Part shown: positions 51,446 to 62,435 of the stretch, piece after piece | Position numbering within the stretch: the first letter of the stretch is position 1 | Layout of the letters: every line of letters begins with the position of its first letter | Assembly: GCF_910592395.1 (NCBI RefSeq) | Contig: NC_088310.1 | Span: forward strand, 12,285,501 to 12,349,500 | Direction: 5' to 3' | DNA: 64,000 bases | Source of the DNA: Lineus longissimus | Lineage: Eukaryota; Nemertea; Pilidiophora; Heteronemertea; Lineidae | Notes under the pieces: model-generated | Databases searched by the model: none | Seen by the model: the letters and a program-made list of their open reading frames with translations, nothing else | What the model was told of the DNA's origin: nothing | Program-made: the position numbers and the translations under genes

Positions 51446-52437
51446 TCAATGTCCACCAGCATCATAAACATCCCCTTCATCTTCCTCAGTTTTGTCCTGA
51501 AAGCCTTTTTTTATTGCGCGGAGAGCCTTTCTTCTAACTTTTCCGGCTTCCGCTGACCTTTGTGCGGCACGATATAGTCTCTTATTATCCCCAATAGTAG
51601 CAAAAGACAGAGTGAAGAGTCCAGGTGACACACCAAGAAGTTCATAGATTTTTGCAATCGCGATATTGCCATCATTAAATTGCCCCACAGCACTATACAC
51701 TGCTTCTTCTATTGTCAATTTGCCCACAAAGGCTTCTTTTCCGCAGTGGTCCCATATTACCTTTTTTAGACACTCATTATTGTTTTGGGTTTTTCCATGC
51801 AAACACTTACTAAGCAAATCAGGAGCACTCAAATCCTCATAGATGGGTTCAATGAGTTCAACTATGGCCTCTGGGATGCCATGCTTATGTCTGTAAATGT
51901 CTGGATCAGTTTGGTAGGCACACCAAGAATCTTCGCCTGCGGGGCACATACCATGATTTGGCGCGGCATCCGTGCTCGCAACATGGTAAAGGCTACCTAG
52001 CACTGACTGTTGCATAGCGAGAAGGTCGCCTTTGTTTTGCCTAACTGCCATGCCAAAATAGTTTTGAAGGGTGTCTATTCGCTGTTCAGTAAGACGGCCA
52101 GCCCCTGAAATCTTTTTTCCATCGGCTAGGTCCCTCCCCTTGTACTCTTTTTTTAACTTTCGCAGTCTATTCCCAACTCTCTTTTGCACATGTCCAACAC
52201 ACTCTAACTTAGCCACCTCAACACCATCATATGGTTTAGCCTTCTTCACCTTTGCATAAGAAGAAGAATCCCCATCACCAAGATAGTTCACATATCGGAG
52301 ACCTTCACGAGTATCCTCTGATCTAGTGAAGATCCTGACAGCGCCAACGGACTCCATAGCACCCGCACTTCCTTTATGATCTGCCGAACATTTATGGTCT
52401 GCTCTCCACTTTAGATAGGCATCAGATTGCTTGTCTC
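51446..52437 (-). pseudogene. Kolobok/Mutator-like transposase, C-terminal half
   Basis: It reads from the insertion point (ETSDAY-type context RDKQSDAYLKWRADHKC) through GSAGAMESVGA, then NYLGDGDSSSY (second catalytic D, near 52275) and LECVGHVQKRVGNRLRKLKK, which carries the C-x2-H motif of several transposase superfamilies. GRLTEQRIDTLQNYFGMAVR, NHGMCPAGEDSWC and CLHGKTQNNNECLKKVIW (likely final E) follow, and the end is FNDGNIAIAKIYELLG with a basic tail. The frame is open to the stop at 51446. The N-terminal half lies at 59044-59895 on the same strand. Deleting the intervening 6.6-kb element plus one GTT restores the codons across the junction. Confidence 0.82.
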
Positions 52438-52484
52438 GTTTTTAGCTCAGCTGACAAAGTCAGCGGAGCTAGTAGAATAGCTGT

Positions 52485-54288
52485 TCAAATGGTGTCCGTC
52501 CTGCAATCCATCCATCTGGGGACCCATCTGTGGACAAAATTGGACATTTCTGACCGGGAAGGCCCAGCCACTTCGTTGACGGTGGTAAATTAGGAGTTGC
52601 CCAAGGTGAACTCAAAAAACGAAAAATCAGCGCGATCCGACCTATATTAAGAGAATGAGGTCATTTCGCGTTTAGATTTCTTTCCCTTTTTACCTCGGTC
52701 CACAGAGCAAATATTGATTTCAAAAATGGCTGAATATTTTTTAATATTTTTTCATTTTACTTTTAATGGAATTAATATAGTTTTCACCGCCAGTTGGCGC
52801 TGCAGGCACATTGACTGAATTTTGGCGATTTCAAATTTGGCGGTGGCTCAACTTTTTTGCAAGCAGTGCTGCTGATTGGCCGATCGATAGAAGAGATGCC
52901 ACCATTTAAAAATGGCGGTAGTCGCTGCTTCAATGAAGGTGAGTGAACTTTCTCATGTTCAATCGGTTGATACTCTTTTAATCAACATGACCATGTACCT
53001 GAAATTTGTGAAGGTACTGCAAAGAGTCTATATAATTCAGATATATCAATAGTTTTTTTATAATATTGCGGAAATTTTGTGCACAAATTAGCGAAAGTTG
53101 GTGCTCGTCTCATGTCATTTTAGAGCGAGAAATTTGTTTCCGTCGATCTCTACCACTGAAAAATCGCTTGCATAGCTTCGAATATTTGTGAAAATAAGTA
53201 TCTGAACTTGGTTTCAAATAGTCTAGAGAGTTACCTTTGTGGTGATACATATAGTATGTGATAAATATTTGTGGAATTTGTGAAATTCGGCTTTCAAACG
53301 TGCCGATGATGCAAGCGATCTCACGTGAATTTTGCAAGTCCTAATTTGTCGACCGGGTGTCAAGAATCACTCGCCTTAATTCAGTTCAAAGATCGAAAAT
53401 AATATCTGAACTTAGTTTCAAATAGCCTACGCAATTATCATTTCGGTGATATATAATGCATGCATGTAATAATTGATTAATCTTCCTAAAACGCGCAATT
53501 AAAACGGCGAAAGATCTTGATAAACACTCTGGTGGCGGTCGCACTAAATAACGACCGGTAGGGCCCGAAGTCTGGCGGAGAAAAAAAGGTAGCGCCCAGA
53601 GGTTGAAACGGGATTTTTATGCACTTTTAACTGTATATTTATGTTGTTTAGATGTATTTCTAACAGTTCTGTAACTTTGATGACCAAGCTTGCACCCAAA
53701 GTTGGTAAAATTGATGCTTGTTTATGGACTGCGCAAGCGACCGGAGAATTCGCCGTCGGCCATTTTGGCTACGGTCCCTGAGTTGTTGTGGTTGGCAATT
53801 TTGCAACAAATCTCGCCATTTACGTTTGTTTTCTCCCTGTCTGGTCATTGGCCGTGAAAAAAATTATTTTGAAAGTCACATTATGACATCGTAGTATGAA
53901 TTCCACTGCAGTTTCGTTAGGCAGCAATGCTCATGTTTTTGGTTTGCAATCCTGTACTGTCTGTACACTGCGCTGTGCATGGTTGTACTGCTGGCTGTAA
54001 AAAAAGACAAAAACGATAGCCTAAGAGGATAACTCAACAGGCCCTCATGATTCAATTGATGGACACCTTATTTCATCATCATTAATTTTCAGCTGTTTAA
54101 CCAAAAGTTGATTTTTAGCCGTTGCTTTCCTATCTTACGTATATTCGTGCGTGCCGGCGCCATAATCTATTTAAAATATTTTTTTGTATTATTATTTTTT
54201 TACTGTGTGTTTGCCAAAAGTCTCATACATTACTGTATATCAATACGAAGTTCATTTTTTAACGACTAACTATGTACACACCAAAGAT
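52485..54288. other. non-coding part of the 6.6-kb insertion
   Basis: No gene recognised. Phrases such as CTTAGTTTCAAATAG / CTTGGTTTCAAATAGTCTA near 53205 and 53410 hint at a degraded internal repeat of about 200 bp. Confidence 0.4.
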
Positions 54289-56239
54289 CTAACCGAACAT
54301 CCCCTCTTCGTTTCTATTTCTCCAATGTTTGTCTAGGCGGGACTTGAACGCCTCCAAAGAGCAAGCACCCACAACGTTTTCTGGAAGGCTATTCCAGTCA
54401 GCCGCCACCCTCACAAAGAATGAGTACTTTCTTAGATTTGTATTGGCCCTTGTTCTTACTAGCCTCCTTGAGTGGCCTCTAGTCTGGTGGCGGCGATCAG
54501 CCTGGCACACATAACCCTCTAGTAATGGGGATTGTTTTTCAAAAAGGTTGTAAAGCACTATTAAGTCCCCCCCTCCTCCTACGATGCGCAAGACTAAATA
54601 GGTCTAGCTCGAGCAACCTCTCCTTATATGTTTTTCCAGACCGCCTCATTATTGCTCGAGCTTCTATAAATCAGACCGAACCTGGTACCTGCTGCCGTGT
54701 CTATCCATATACTATCTCTGTAGGTGATCTCTGGCGATAGCAAAGATACATTCAAGTCCTCCTTGTAATACATACACAACCCCCTACTCCCTCTACCTAG
54801 TACATCGTAGTTTAAGTAACCGGATAGTTGAATTTCCTCACTCCGAGTTGGCACCCTCGTTCGCTTTGGGACAACCTCCACCACCCCAATGATATCCGGC
54901 CGGTGCTCGTAGGATACCAACTCTAGTTCCCTCATCTTATTCGGCAGCTGGTCCGCATTCGTCATGAGACATTTACAGGTACCGGTTTTATTGTTTGTCT
55001 TCATCCCCCCCTCTCGGGGGATCTCCCGAAAGGGCCGTTTGACAATTTTTCGATCCCTGATGATCACGTTTTTCTCTCCCTTAACCTCTCTTGCCTTTAT
55101 CTCCTCTCGCAATCTCTTGTGTTCTTCACGATCCTCTTTGGAACGATCAATTCCGAAACGCAGGTCCTCATCGAATCTCTGCGACCTCATAGCTTCTAGA
55201 AACATGTCCCTCTGTGATCTATTTTGGAGTACCAGTTTGACTATCCTATTCCTACCCTCTTCCCATTTGCCGATCCTGGTGTACGTCCGCTTCCACACAG
55301 GTCCGTATGCTTTCCTGCAATGTTCTATCAAATCTGCTATCTGCATCATGCAATTTTTCTGTCATCTTCAACCTTCCTTAATTCGGCATTTACCGCGTCC
55401 GGTTCTTTCATGTTAAAAATCATGACATTGGTCTCTAAAAGCTTATCCCATTTAAGCTTGTAGCTTAGCTGGTCCATTTTCGAACTCATTCCCCCTACTT
55501 TTTTGTCTATATCCACAGCGATGCTTCTTCGTACTCCTTCTACTTGTCTTGAGACCATGCCCTCTATATCAGGTAATTTTCTCGAAATAGCATCATCTAC
55601 CGCCTCCTTTATCTGGGTTTTTATGTTTAATGTCAAGTTGGACATCTTCCTATCAATATCTGATTCTAGGTTTGTTCTCAAATCCTTCAGGGCCTTCCTG
55701 TTTCTGTCCTCAAAATCACTCAGCACCTTAGTTAGAGTTCCTACTGTCAAAGGACTGCTATCCAGGTCCTCTTGTGGTTGTTGGTTTGGCAGATCCATAA
55801 CCTCGCCTGTACCATCCATTCTTATTGGTTTCCCTTTTTTTGAGTGACCCCTTGTGAATTCTTTCTCCGTTGAGTCTGGTATATCCCTACGTTTCCTAAC
55901 CAGCGTCTTCTCTCAGGGTGTTCCGTCTCCAATCTCGGTTATTGTGACTGGTGGCAAAGGGGTGGGTTGACGGTCACCTCGGTATGGGGTAGAAGTAACT
56001 TGGGATCCCTCCGGGGTACTGTCCAACTCGGAGTGGAGCCTGTCTTTGGGTGTTGTCACTAATAAGTGTTTAATCGTGTTGACTGTATCAGACAAAATCT
56101 CCGACACTACACTACTTGAGCTGTTGTTAATACTAACACCGCTGCTGCTATAAGATTCACACTCTAACTCATCCGACTGTAGTGTCTCCCCGTAAACTAG
56201 TGTAGCACAGGTATCAAGCTCCAGTAGCTGATCCGCCAT
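54289..56239 (-). pseudogene. CR1/L2-group LINE remnant: ORF1, endonuclease start and ORF2 C-terminus
   Basis: From 56239 an acidic, Ser-rich frame (MADQLLELDTCATLVYGE) precedes a second frame at 55819-55346 with a long coiled coil (KALKDLRTNLESDIDRKMSN; KEAVDDAISRKLPDIEGMVS). After a frame change an RNA-binding-like segment follows (WEEGRNRIVKLVLQNRSQRD). The start of an apurinic-type endonuclease then reads NADQLPNKMRELELVSYEHR, PDIIGVVEV, GRGSRGLCMYYKEDLNVSLL. Near 54645 the frame jumps to the ORF2 C-terminus (LLELDLFSLAHRRRRG region; GDLIVLYNLFEKQSPLL, then FFVRVAADWNSLPENVVGA). The RT core is therefore deleted. The stop is at 54289. The element is dead and inserted within copy B. Confidence 0.8.
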
Positions 56240-57370
56240 GAACCAGGCTTAAAGACAGCTAGTAACCTCTAGTACTTGCCCTGGTCTTAGTGTATCAGTG
56301 TACACTTTAGGTCTATGATTCAGTGACTATGTATAACACTAGTACAGGAGCAGCACCGAATGACACCGATAGACGCCTCGACAGACTAAAGTCAAAGACA
56401 AAGGGTATGCTGCAACTTCCTTCTAGCAAGAAAGCAATAAAAGCTGTGCTTGTAGCTCAAGCATGAAGCCAAGGCCCGACTGCGCCAAGCACTAGAAACA
56501 GGTAGTTAAATAATAACTCAACATGCAGAGGGATAAAGATAGATTTGTTTTACCACTGATGTTTCCGTCCTGATGATCACGATGCGAGGTACGACAACGG
56601 TCTGAAGTGAGATTCCTACGATACGATGCTTACGTCAATGACGGGATCAACAATATGTCGGCTGCGGCCGCTTACTACACTAACTAAAGTCTAAACAAAC
56701 CGTGATTCTGTCCTCAAGTGATATTTTTCGGTAAACAAGCACCTTGCTACCTTACAACCAGAACTATTCATCTTCCAACAGAACACGTATGTAGGCGTTT
56801 GCATGGCAGTAACACGAACAGGCCAAACAAGGAAAAACAAACATGGCCGTTCCCGCGAAGTACGAAGTCTTCAGAGAAAGATCCCTAAAATCTCAGTTTT
56901 AAAACGTCTTGTACTACGTGACTGCACTTCTATTGCCTCCCTGTAACTTCACTGGGACGTTATCCAGCCAATTTATAAACTATTCAATAGAATTCGCATA
57001 AAAAAAAACGGGTTTTGCACAGCAAGATCCGAAACAAGTCTATAGGCGCCCGCACATGCGCCCGCACTTATTTGATAGTACCTCATCATTAAGTCCACTA
57101 GATCCTGTTCTGTCACATGTCATGTGGGCACGGTTGGCTGTTGAGTGTTATGGTTCAGTCTGTGAGACTAATTTAAAGAGGTTACACTTTTATTTTGAAT
57201 TGGAAAACAGCCCACAGGACTGACTTTTCACTGAGTAATAAGTGTGCCCTTCGAAGGTTAAGTCTCTTTCTGGATTTGCTTCCACAGATGCCTTGTTCAG
57301 GATATCATCTGACCGATGCCTGATCAAGCACAGACTGTATCCGGTGGTGTACATTTCCCCGTCTATGTCA
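56240..57370. other. LINE 5' leader or non-coding DNA
   Basis: About 1.1 kb upstream of the LINE ORF1 with no coding signal. It probably includes the LINE 5' UTR; the boundary cannot be placed. Confidence 0.4.
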
Positions 57371-57375
57371 CCCTT

Positions 57376-58293
57376 TTTAGCTCACCTCTTAGCAGAGGTG
57401 AGCTTATCCCATACCGTGGCGTCCGTCGTCGTCGTCGTCCGTCGTCCGTTAGCAGGGCACGTTTCGTAACTGTTAGAGCTATTGAGATGAAACATTGGTA
57501 CACATGTACCCTTATGTAATGACACCTTGGAGACCAAGTTTCGGTCCGATTCGTTTCATGGTTTGGCCACCAGGGGGCCAAACGTTAAAAGTGAAAATAT
57601 GCAATATCTCCCTTAATAGTAGTCGGGAAATTTTGAAAAAAATATGGTAGGTACTTCTAGCAAAGGTGCATCATATATCCTCCGGGTTTTTGATTTGACC
57701 TCCTTTTCAAGGTCACAGAGGTCAGGTCAAATGGTGTAAATTGGCCGTTAGGATGTAACGATGGCACGTTTCTAAACTGCAATGACTATTGATACCAAAT
57801 TTGGTACACATTTACCCCTTAGTCAGGTGATCTCAGGGACCGAAGTTTGGTCCAATATGATTCACCACTTGACCACCTGGGGGCAAAATCCAAAAACCTT
57901 AAAAATGTGATTATTCCTTAACTTCTTGCCCGATTGCCACCAATTTGATATCATGGGTACATCTAACCACCATACAGTATATGTCACACAGGTTTTTAAT
58001 TTGACCTTCTTGTCAAGGTCACAGAGGTCAAATGGCATAAATTCGCCGTCAGGCCGTAACTATGGCACGTTTCTTAACTGCAATGACTATTGATCACAAA
58101 TTAAGTACACATGTACCCCTTGGTCAGGTGATCTCAGGTACCGAAGTTTGGTGCGATCTGATTTGCCGATTTGCCGATTTGCTGATTTGTAATTGCTTGG
58201 ACCTACATCAAACCTAACACTACATGACACAATACCATGCTCTTTATCCATCTTTCCTCCACATGAGGTGAGCACAATGGCCCTGGCCATTTC
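57376..58293 (+). mobile_element. 300-bp-unit tandem element (family copy C)
   Basis: It begins TTTTAGCTCACCTCTTAGCA with a hairpin (GCTCACCTCT..AGAGGTGAGC), followed by a (GTC)n run (57422-57448). It contains two units about 304 bp apart (AAGGTCACAGAGGTCA near 57709 and 58013; GTAACNATGGCACGTTTCT near 57754 and 58057; CACCTGGGGGC / CACCAGGGGGC). It ends GAGGTGAGCACAATGGCCCT near 58265-58285. The units are the reverse complement of those in copy A (15805-17277). Target duplication not resolved. Confidence 0.75.
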
Positions 58294-58464
58294 ATTTATT
58301 CAGTCAGTGTTAATTTCTCTTCTCTTTTTTTACAGATTTACTGTTGTTGGTTATTGCAAGAGGAGTCGTTGGCACATTTCAAGTCCAGGAAAGCACTTAC
58401 TGTTCCCACATTCAGAGTAAGGTGTGCTTACTCGTTTTACTGCTTTCCATTCCCGGAGAGCGTT

Positions 58465-58552
58465 ATCAAATATCTGCCGCAAGGCAACAAATATCTGCCG
58501 CAAGGCGCTTCAAATATCTGCCGAAAGGCATCAAATATCTGTCACACCAATA
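58465..58552 (+). repeat. short tandem repeat CAAATATCTGCCGCAAGG
   Basis: The 18-base motif occurs four times with variable spacers (58465, 58486, 58510, 58532). Non-coding. Confidence 0.8.
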
Positions 58553-59000
58553 AAGTTCATTTTGTTAACCAACTCTTTATCTTCTTTTCTTCACATACAA
58601 AAAAGACCGTCCCAAACATTTGGCTGCATCCACTTCATCAATGTCCAGACAACAGTCGGTTCATTTGACCATTGTAAAGCACCAGGCCCCACCTCACAAA
58701 ATACACTGTAATAATTATGTACCTTGTGTCCATGTGCATGTTATTAGTTCCACCTACGCTGCATGAAGACAAGGACTCCACTCTTTGACGTCGCCACACA
58801 ACTCCTTGACGTCATCACACACCCCACTACTGCAACGGCAATAGAAATGACTTTACGTCATATAGCAGGGTGACGTCAACTCAGTACTTCAGCATGCACT
58901 GATATAGCAAGAAGGTCTTCGCACCAGCACTTCTGCGTGCTAGATGTTATAGCTTCACGTTGCCTCATAATAACGGTACCGACACACACTTGGCCCTTGC
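58553..59000. other. non-coding end of the 6.6-kb insertion
   Basis: CGTCA-rich stretch (GACGTCGCCACACAACTCCTTGACGTCATCACAC) near 58790-58830. No gene. Confidence 0.4.
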
Positions 59001-59043
59001 CTTCACCTATCCATCAGCTGAGCGCCAGGCCCTTGGGCCTCTT

Positions 59044-59895
59044 GTTCCCATATCTGACAGCCCTTACAAATGTTTGAAAGTATTTCAGCATCCACACATT
59101 TCCCAGTATTCGCTGATATGGCCGTGACAACACCGTGATGACTGGCATGCCCTGCCATGTTCCATCCATTGACACAGTGCAATCTTTTCCAACAGAGTCC
59201 TTAACTTCACTAGCTGCATTCACCATACTTTCAATTGCAACAGACTTGGATGCAGCATGCTGTTTCTGCAGGAGACGATTATACCCTGTGACAGACAGCA
59301 CATTAGGAGAGTTTAGGAACTTAGAAAAGTGTTCGAGGGCTCTGTATCCTTTGCCCAAACCACGTACGTAGGATACCATTCTAGTGTTCACTTCATAAGG
59401 AGGGTTTTTACCATTACCAGTTCTTTTACATTTACCTGATGTACTCATCAACGTAGTCTCTGTTGTACAATCAGGACACCTTCCAACAATATCATAGGCG
59501 AAACCTTTAGCCGAGCCCAAATCCAGTCCACACTGTAAATGCACCGGTACATCATCCTGTGTACATTCCACACATTTCACAACAGTGGACAGGAATTGCA
59601 TCAAATACTTCACATCAATGAGTATAAAACCCTCAGTAACAAAATTCTTGTCTGTATGAGCCTCCCTGGGGTCAACATGATCAAGGTTCCCCTCTATTTT
59701 TCTAGCAGAAGCTGAAACATTCAACAGCTCATCAGCTGTTTCGTTTTCATGGGCGCGGCCATCTTGGTTTTCTGTCTGCTTAAAATTTTTGCCAGCAACC
59801 CCAGTTCCTTTGCGTTTTTTACGCCTTCCACAACGTTTCTGATCTCCCATCAAAAATATATGATAAATATAAATGTTTCTAAACACATATATCAC
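59044..59895 (-). pseudogene. Kolobok/Mutator-like transposase, N-terminal half
   Basis: The likely start is ATG at 59850 (MGDQKRCGRRKKRKGTG), a basic region with nuclear-signal character; the frame itself opens at 59895. Cys pairs follow (KCVECTQDD, RCPDCTTETT). The conserved segment NTRMVSYVRGLGKGYRALEH leads to the catalytic strand CTVSMDGTWQ (near 59165-59150). Immediately after it one base is lost or gained, and the family continues in another frame (HASHHGVVTAISANTGKCVD, then CKGCQIWE) up to the 6.6-kb insertion. The C-terminal half lies at 51446-52437. The gene therefore carries one frameshift and one large insertion. Confidence 0.8.
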
Positions 59896-60284
59896 AATTT
59901 TATGATCGGATGGTCACTTTGGTTGGAGATTTATGTCGGATTAAATTCGGAAATTTTCAGATGGCTAATTCAGAAACCAGGAGGTAGCCATCCATCCCAT
60001 GCCCATCTGTTAGAAGTGCTCTGATTGGTCAGTTTTAGAACCTTCTACAGGGTGCTGCAAAAACATTGCCACAATTTTTTTTAAATTTGATTGAATAGAA
60101 ATGACTGTATCCAAGGCTGAAAATGGTTGCTAGGGAGTTTTGTCAATTAAATTATCTTCTTAATTAGGCTAATTAACCCCATTAAAATTTTTTTTGGTGG
60201 AAAAACCCCATAAAACATTATTTGTATATATTAAAGGAATTGTTTTATGTAAAAATCTCAAAAAAATTTGGGAAAAAATCCATA
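59896..60284. other. 5' non-coding part of the Kolobok/Mutator-like element
   Basis: A/T-rich leader between the transposase start and the right TIR. It probably holds the promoter; no motif stands out. Confidence 0.45.
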
Positions 60285-60309
60285 TTTTAGGAGTGTATAC
60301 CTACCTTAA

Positions 60310-60427
60310 TCCACTTGCTTTGCATCACATAAAACTAGTGTACTCCTTCACTGAATTCAACACAAAAAAGTCAAATCTAAATCTAAATCCACAATAAATG
60401 ATTGTTTAATCCATAGAAGAATTAATG
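60310..60427. other. spacer with target duplication
   Basis: Ends in GAATTAATG (60419-60427), the left target duplication of the minisatellite element. Confidence 0.5.
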
Positions 60428-61359
60428 GTTCATCCCCATTTCGCCTACACCCATTTCGCCTACAAAATTTACCCGTTTCGCCTACTCACCATTTTGCCTT
60501 CTCACCATTTCGCCTACTCACCATTTCGCCTACTCACCATTTCGCCTACTCACCATTTTGCCTACTCACCATTTCGCCTACTCACCATTTTGCCTACTCA
60601 CCATTTCGCCTACACCCATTTCGCCTATTCACCATTTCGCCTATTACCCATTTCGCCTATTACCCATTTTGCCTACATCATTTCAAATGTTTTATGATAG
60701 TGACTTCAAATTCAAAAGATGTTTCAGCCTTCTAGTCTAATTTGAAATGTCTATTGGTGCCAGAATTTTGTAACACTTTTAGAAATATGCAGTTTATCCA
60801 ACTAAATACCAACTAAATACTATCAGACGAACTGAGTAGTGTCATGAGTAGGGTCATGATTTGGCTGAAAACAGTGGCAATATCATGGTCTCTCAAATTT
60901 GTCCAATTTGAAGAAAAAAAATTCGTGGACAACCACCAGTTTTAATAAAATTTCACCATTTACTCGCCTGACTGTCTGGAATGTCATATCCAAATTTCAG
61001 ATTCACAACCCGAAGCATTATTTGATGCAAGGCGGTCAAACTGTGACAATTTAACTGCAAAAAGGCTTAAAAAATCAATGGTGGTCTTGTCTCAAGAGGC
61101 CGGGTTGGAATAATAAAGTATGGTAAAGTTTAACTGGGAAATATGCTATAATATGAAGGAAAAAAACCAAGCTCAACAATTCGTAAAATTGTTCAAATGT
61201 CCAGCGCACACCACTCTTTTCCTTTTTAGTAGGCGAAATGGTGAGTAGGCGTAATGGTGAATAGGCAAAGTGGGTGTAGGCGAAATGGTAAATAGGCGAA
61301 ATGGGGGTAGGCGAAATGGGGATAGGCGAAATGGGTAATAGGCGAAATGGGGGTACACC
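60428..61359. mobile_element. element with inverted 15-bp minisatellite ends and 9-bp target duplication
   Basis: Left arm: about 16 tandem copies of the 15-mer CATTTCGCCTACTCA and close variants (60434-60675). Right arm: about eight copies of the same unit inverted (TAGGCGAAATGGTGAG, 61229-61355). The outer tips are GTTCATCCCCATTTCGCC and, inverted, GGTGTACCCCCATTTCGCC. GAATTAATG is duplicated at 60419-60427 and 61360-61368. About 550 bases of unique, non-coding DNA lie between the arms. A 9-bp duplication is typical of Mutator-like elements. It is inserted at the stop codon of the neighbouring gene, the TAA being within the duplication. Confidence 0.75.
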
Positions 61360-61362
61360 GAA

Positions 61363-62043
61363 TTAATGCCAATGATGGCCAACATAGGGAATTCCTGGAG
61401 GGTTCGGATACAGTCCCCTAACCAATGTGATAACACAATCAGGGATAATTTCCTGGTCACTGGTACAGCTCCAAACAGTCTCATCTTCACCCATATTTTG
61501 CAAACTCCTCTGCTTTTTTTGAAGATAGCGATAATCCATCCATGCAGCCCTGTCCTTGAGCATCTTCCAATACCTCTTATAAAAACCCTTTCTCAAAGTA
61601 TTGTTTTTTCTCTTCGCTGCTTGACCAGCACCCAACCATCTGGGACGTTTGGTGGTGACACAAGGACGACAGTAACAGAGTGTACACTCTTCACTGGCAA
61701 GGTCCGGCAGAATAAATCCATGCTCTCTTTCTTCATCGTGTCCACCTTGATTAACAGGGTCCAAGGGAGCCACATTGTTCCCAACATCGCTGTCATGATC
61801 GTCTGAGCTATCCTCCATGTTAGGTCCATCAACTGTAGATGATGATGATGGCACAGGTTCAACAGCATCCTGGACTGATTCAGTTCTGATACATTGTATC
61901 CCTTTATCCACCATTTGTGGTTCTGCTTCCACTAAGTCCATCCCATGAAAAGTGAAAATACCTCTTATCAATTCCCTTTCTTCCTCTGTGACATAAATTT
62001 GGTATAGCAATTTTTGAGACATGGCAAAAAAGTTAGCATTCAA
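61363..62043 (-). CDS. Cys-rich C-terminal domain protein, probably the end of a transposase gene
   Basis: A 226-residue open frame. After an acidic, low-complexity stretch (DSSDDHDSDVGNN) comes a Cys-rich module, CTLCYCRPCVTTKRPRWLG, then NTLRKGFYKRYWKMLKDRAA, a charged segment, and PDCVITLVRGLYPNPPGIPY with VGHHWH at the end. The PxCV..LVR..YPNP.G.PY.GH.W pattern occurs in many unnamed invertebrate proteins and is reminiscent of the P2X7 C-terminal Cys-rich domain; that relation is tentative. It follows the transposase pieces at 62159-63740 on the same strand and may be a further exon of that gene. The stop (TAA) lies in the target duplication of the adjoining minisatellite element. Confidence 0.55.
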   Translation of the reverse strand: MNANFFAMSQKLLYQIYVTEEERELIRGIFTFHGMDLVEAEPQMVDKGIQCIRTESVQDAVEPVPSSSSTVDGPNMEDSSDDHDSDVGNNVAPLDPVNQGGHDEEREHGFILPDLASEECTLCYCRPCVTTKRPRWLGAGQAAKRKNNTLRKGFYKRYWKMLKDRAAWMDYRYLQKKQRSLQNMGEDETVWSCTSDQEIIPDCVITLVRGLYPNPPGIPYVGHHWH

Positions 62044-62270
62044 AGACTGGCTCTAGTCTAAGTGTGTGAGAAAAATCAGAGTCAGCAATTTCATCTACCT
62101 AACCCGGGCAATAGAATTGTCCTGAGTCAAGGGGGGATAGGTAGGCCTAATATAGGACTCAGATTACTATGTATAGAAACTTTGTATCCATTGCTCCCAA
62201 ATATCTGACCAAAAACCGGAATCTCTTTTTCTTTTTGATTTCTCGTCCCACCATTCGCCTTGGATTCCTA

Positions 62271-62435
62271 GGGCCAAATTCATAAAGAGCGTTTAAGGGT
62301 TAGACGTGTGTAACTTCTCTCTAATCAGTTTCAGGGCCTATTCATATCCTGTGAAGATTTACATAAAGGACCTGAACCTGTCTATTCAGTAGTTAAACAC
62401 TGTTTTGAGCAAAACGCCCTTTATGAATTTGGCCC
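62271..62435. mobile_element. 165-bp MITE with 17-bp TIRs
   Basis: GGGCCAAATTCATAAAG at 62271-62287 is inverted exactly at 62419-62435. CTA is duplicated at 62268-62270 and 62436-62438. The 3-bp duplication and GGG-starting ends fit the PIF/Harbinger type. It lies within the transposase coding region. Confidence 0.88.

Larger units (their letters stand above)
52441..59043. mobile_element. 6.6-kb insertion with AGCTCAGCTGA ends (family copy B), splitting a transposase gene
   Basis: The left end TTTAGCTCAGCTGAC is followed by a hairpin (AGCTCAGCTGAC AAA GTCAGCGGAGCT). The right end is CAGCTGAGCGCCAGGCCCTT followed by GGGCCTCTT. GTT is duplicated at 52438-52440 and 59044-59046. Removal restores the transposase frame. 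The end structure matches copies A (15805-17277) and C (57376-58293): a GCTCA-hairpin at one end and TGAGC.C.A.GGCCCTTGG at the other. It holds a LINE remnant (54289-56239) and copy C, and most of the rest is non-coding. It could be one element enlarged by later insertions. Confidence 0.68.
49736..60305 (-). mobile_element. Kolobok/Mutator-like DNA transposon, disrupted by nested insertions
   Basis: The ends GGTAGGTATACACTCCTAAA(A) at 49736-49756 and their exact inverse at 60285-60305 face each other. TTAA lies outside each (49732-49735 and 60306-60309). A TTAA duplication is the mark of Kolobok and piggyBac; the ends do not look like piggyBac. Inside, a transposase on the minus strand is interrupted by a 6.6-kb insertion (52441-59043). 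Without that the element is about 4.0 kb. The protein resembles the family catalogued as Mutator-like transposase domain, so the superfamily name remains open between Kolobok and Mutator. Confidence 0.72.

Noticed and set aside
60434-60675. CRISPR-like regular repeat array
   Set aside because: The 15-bp units are directly contiguous with no unique spacers, the DNA is eukaryotic, and an inverted partner array and target duplication show a minisatellite-ended element.
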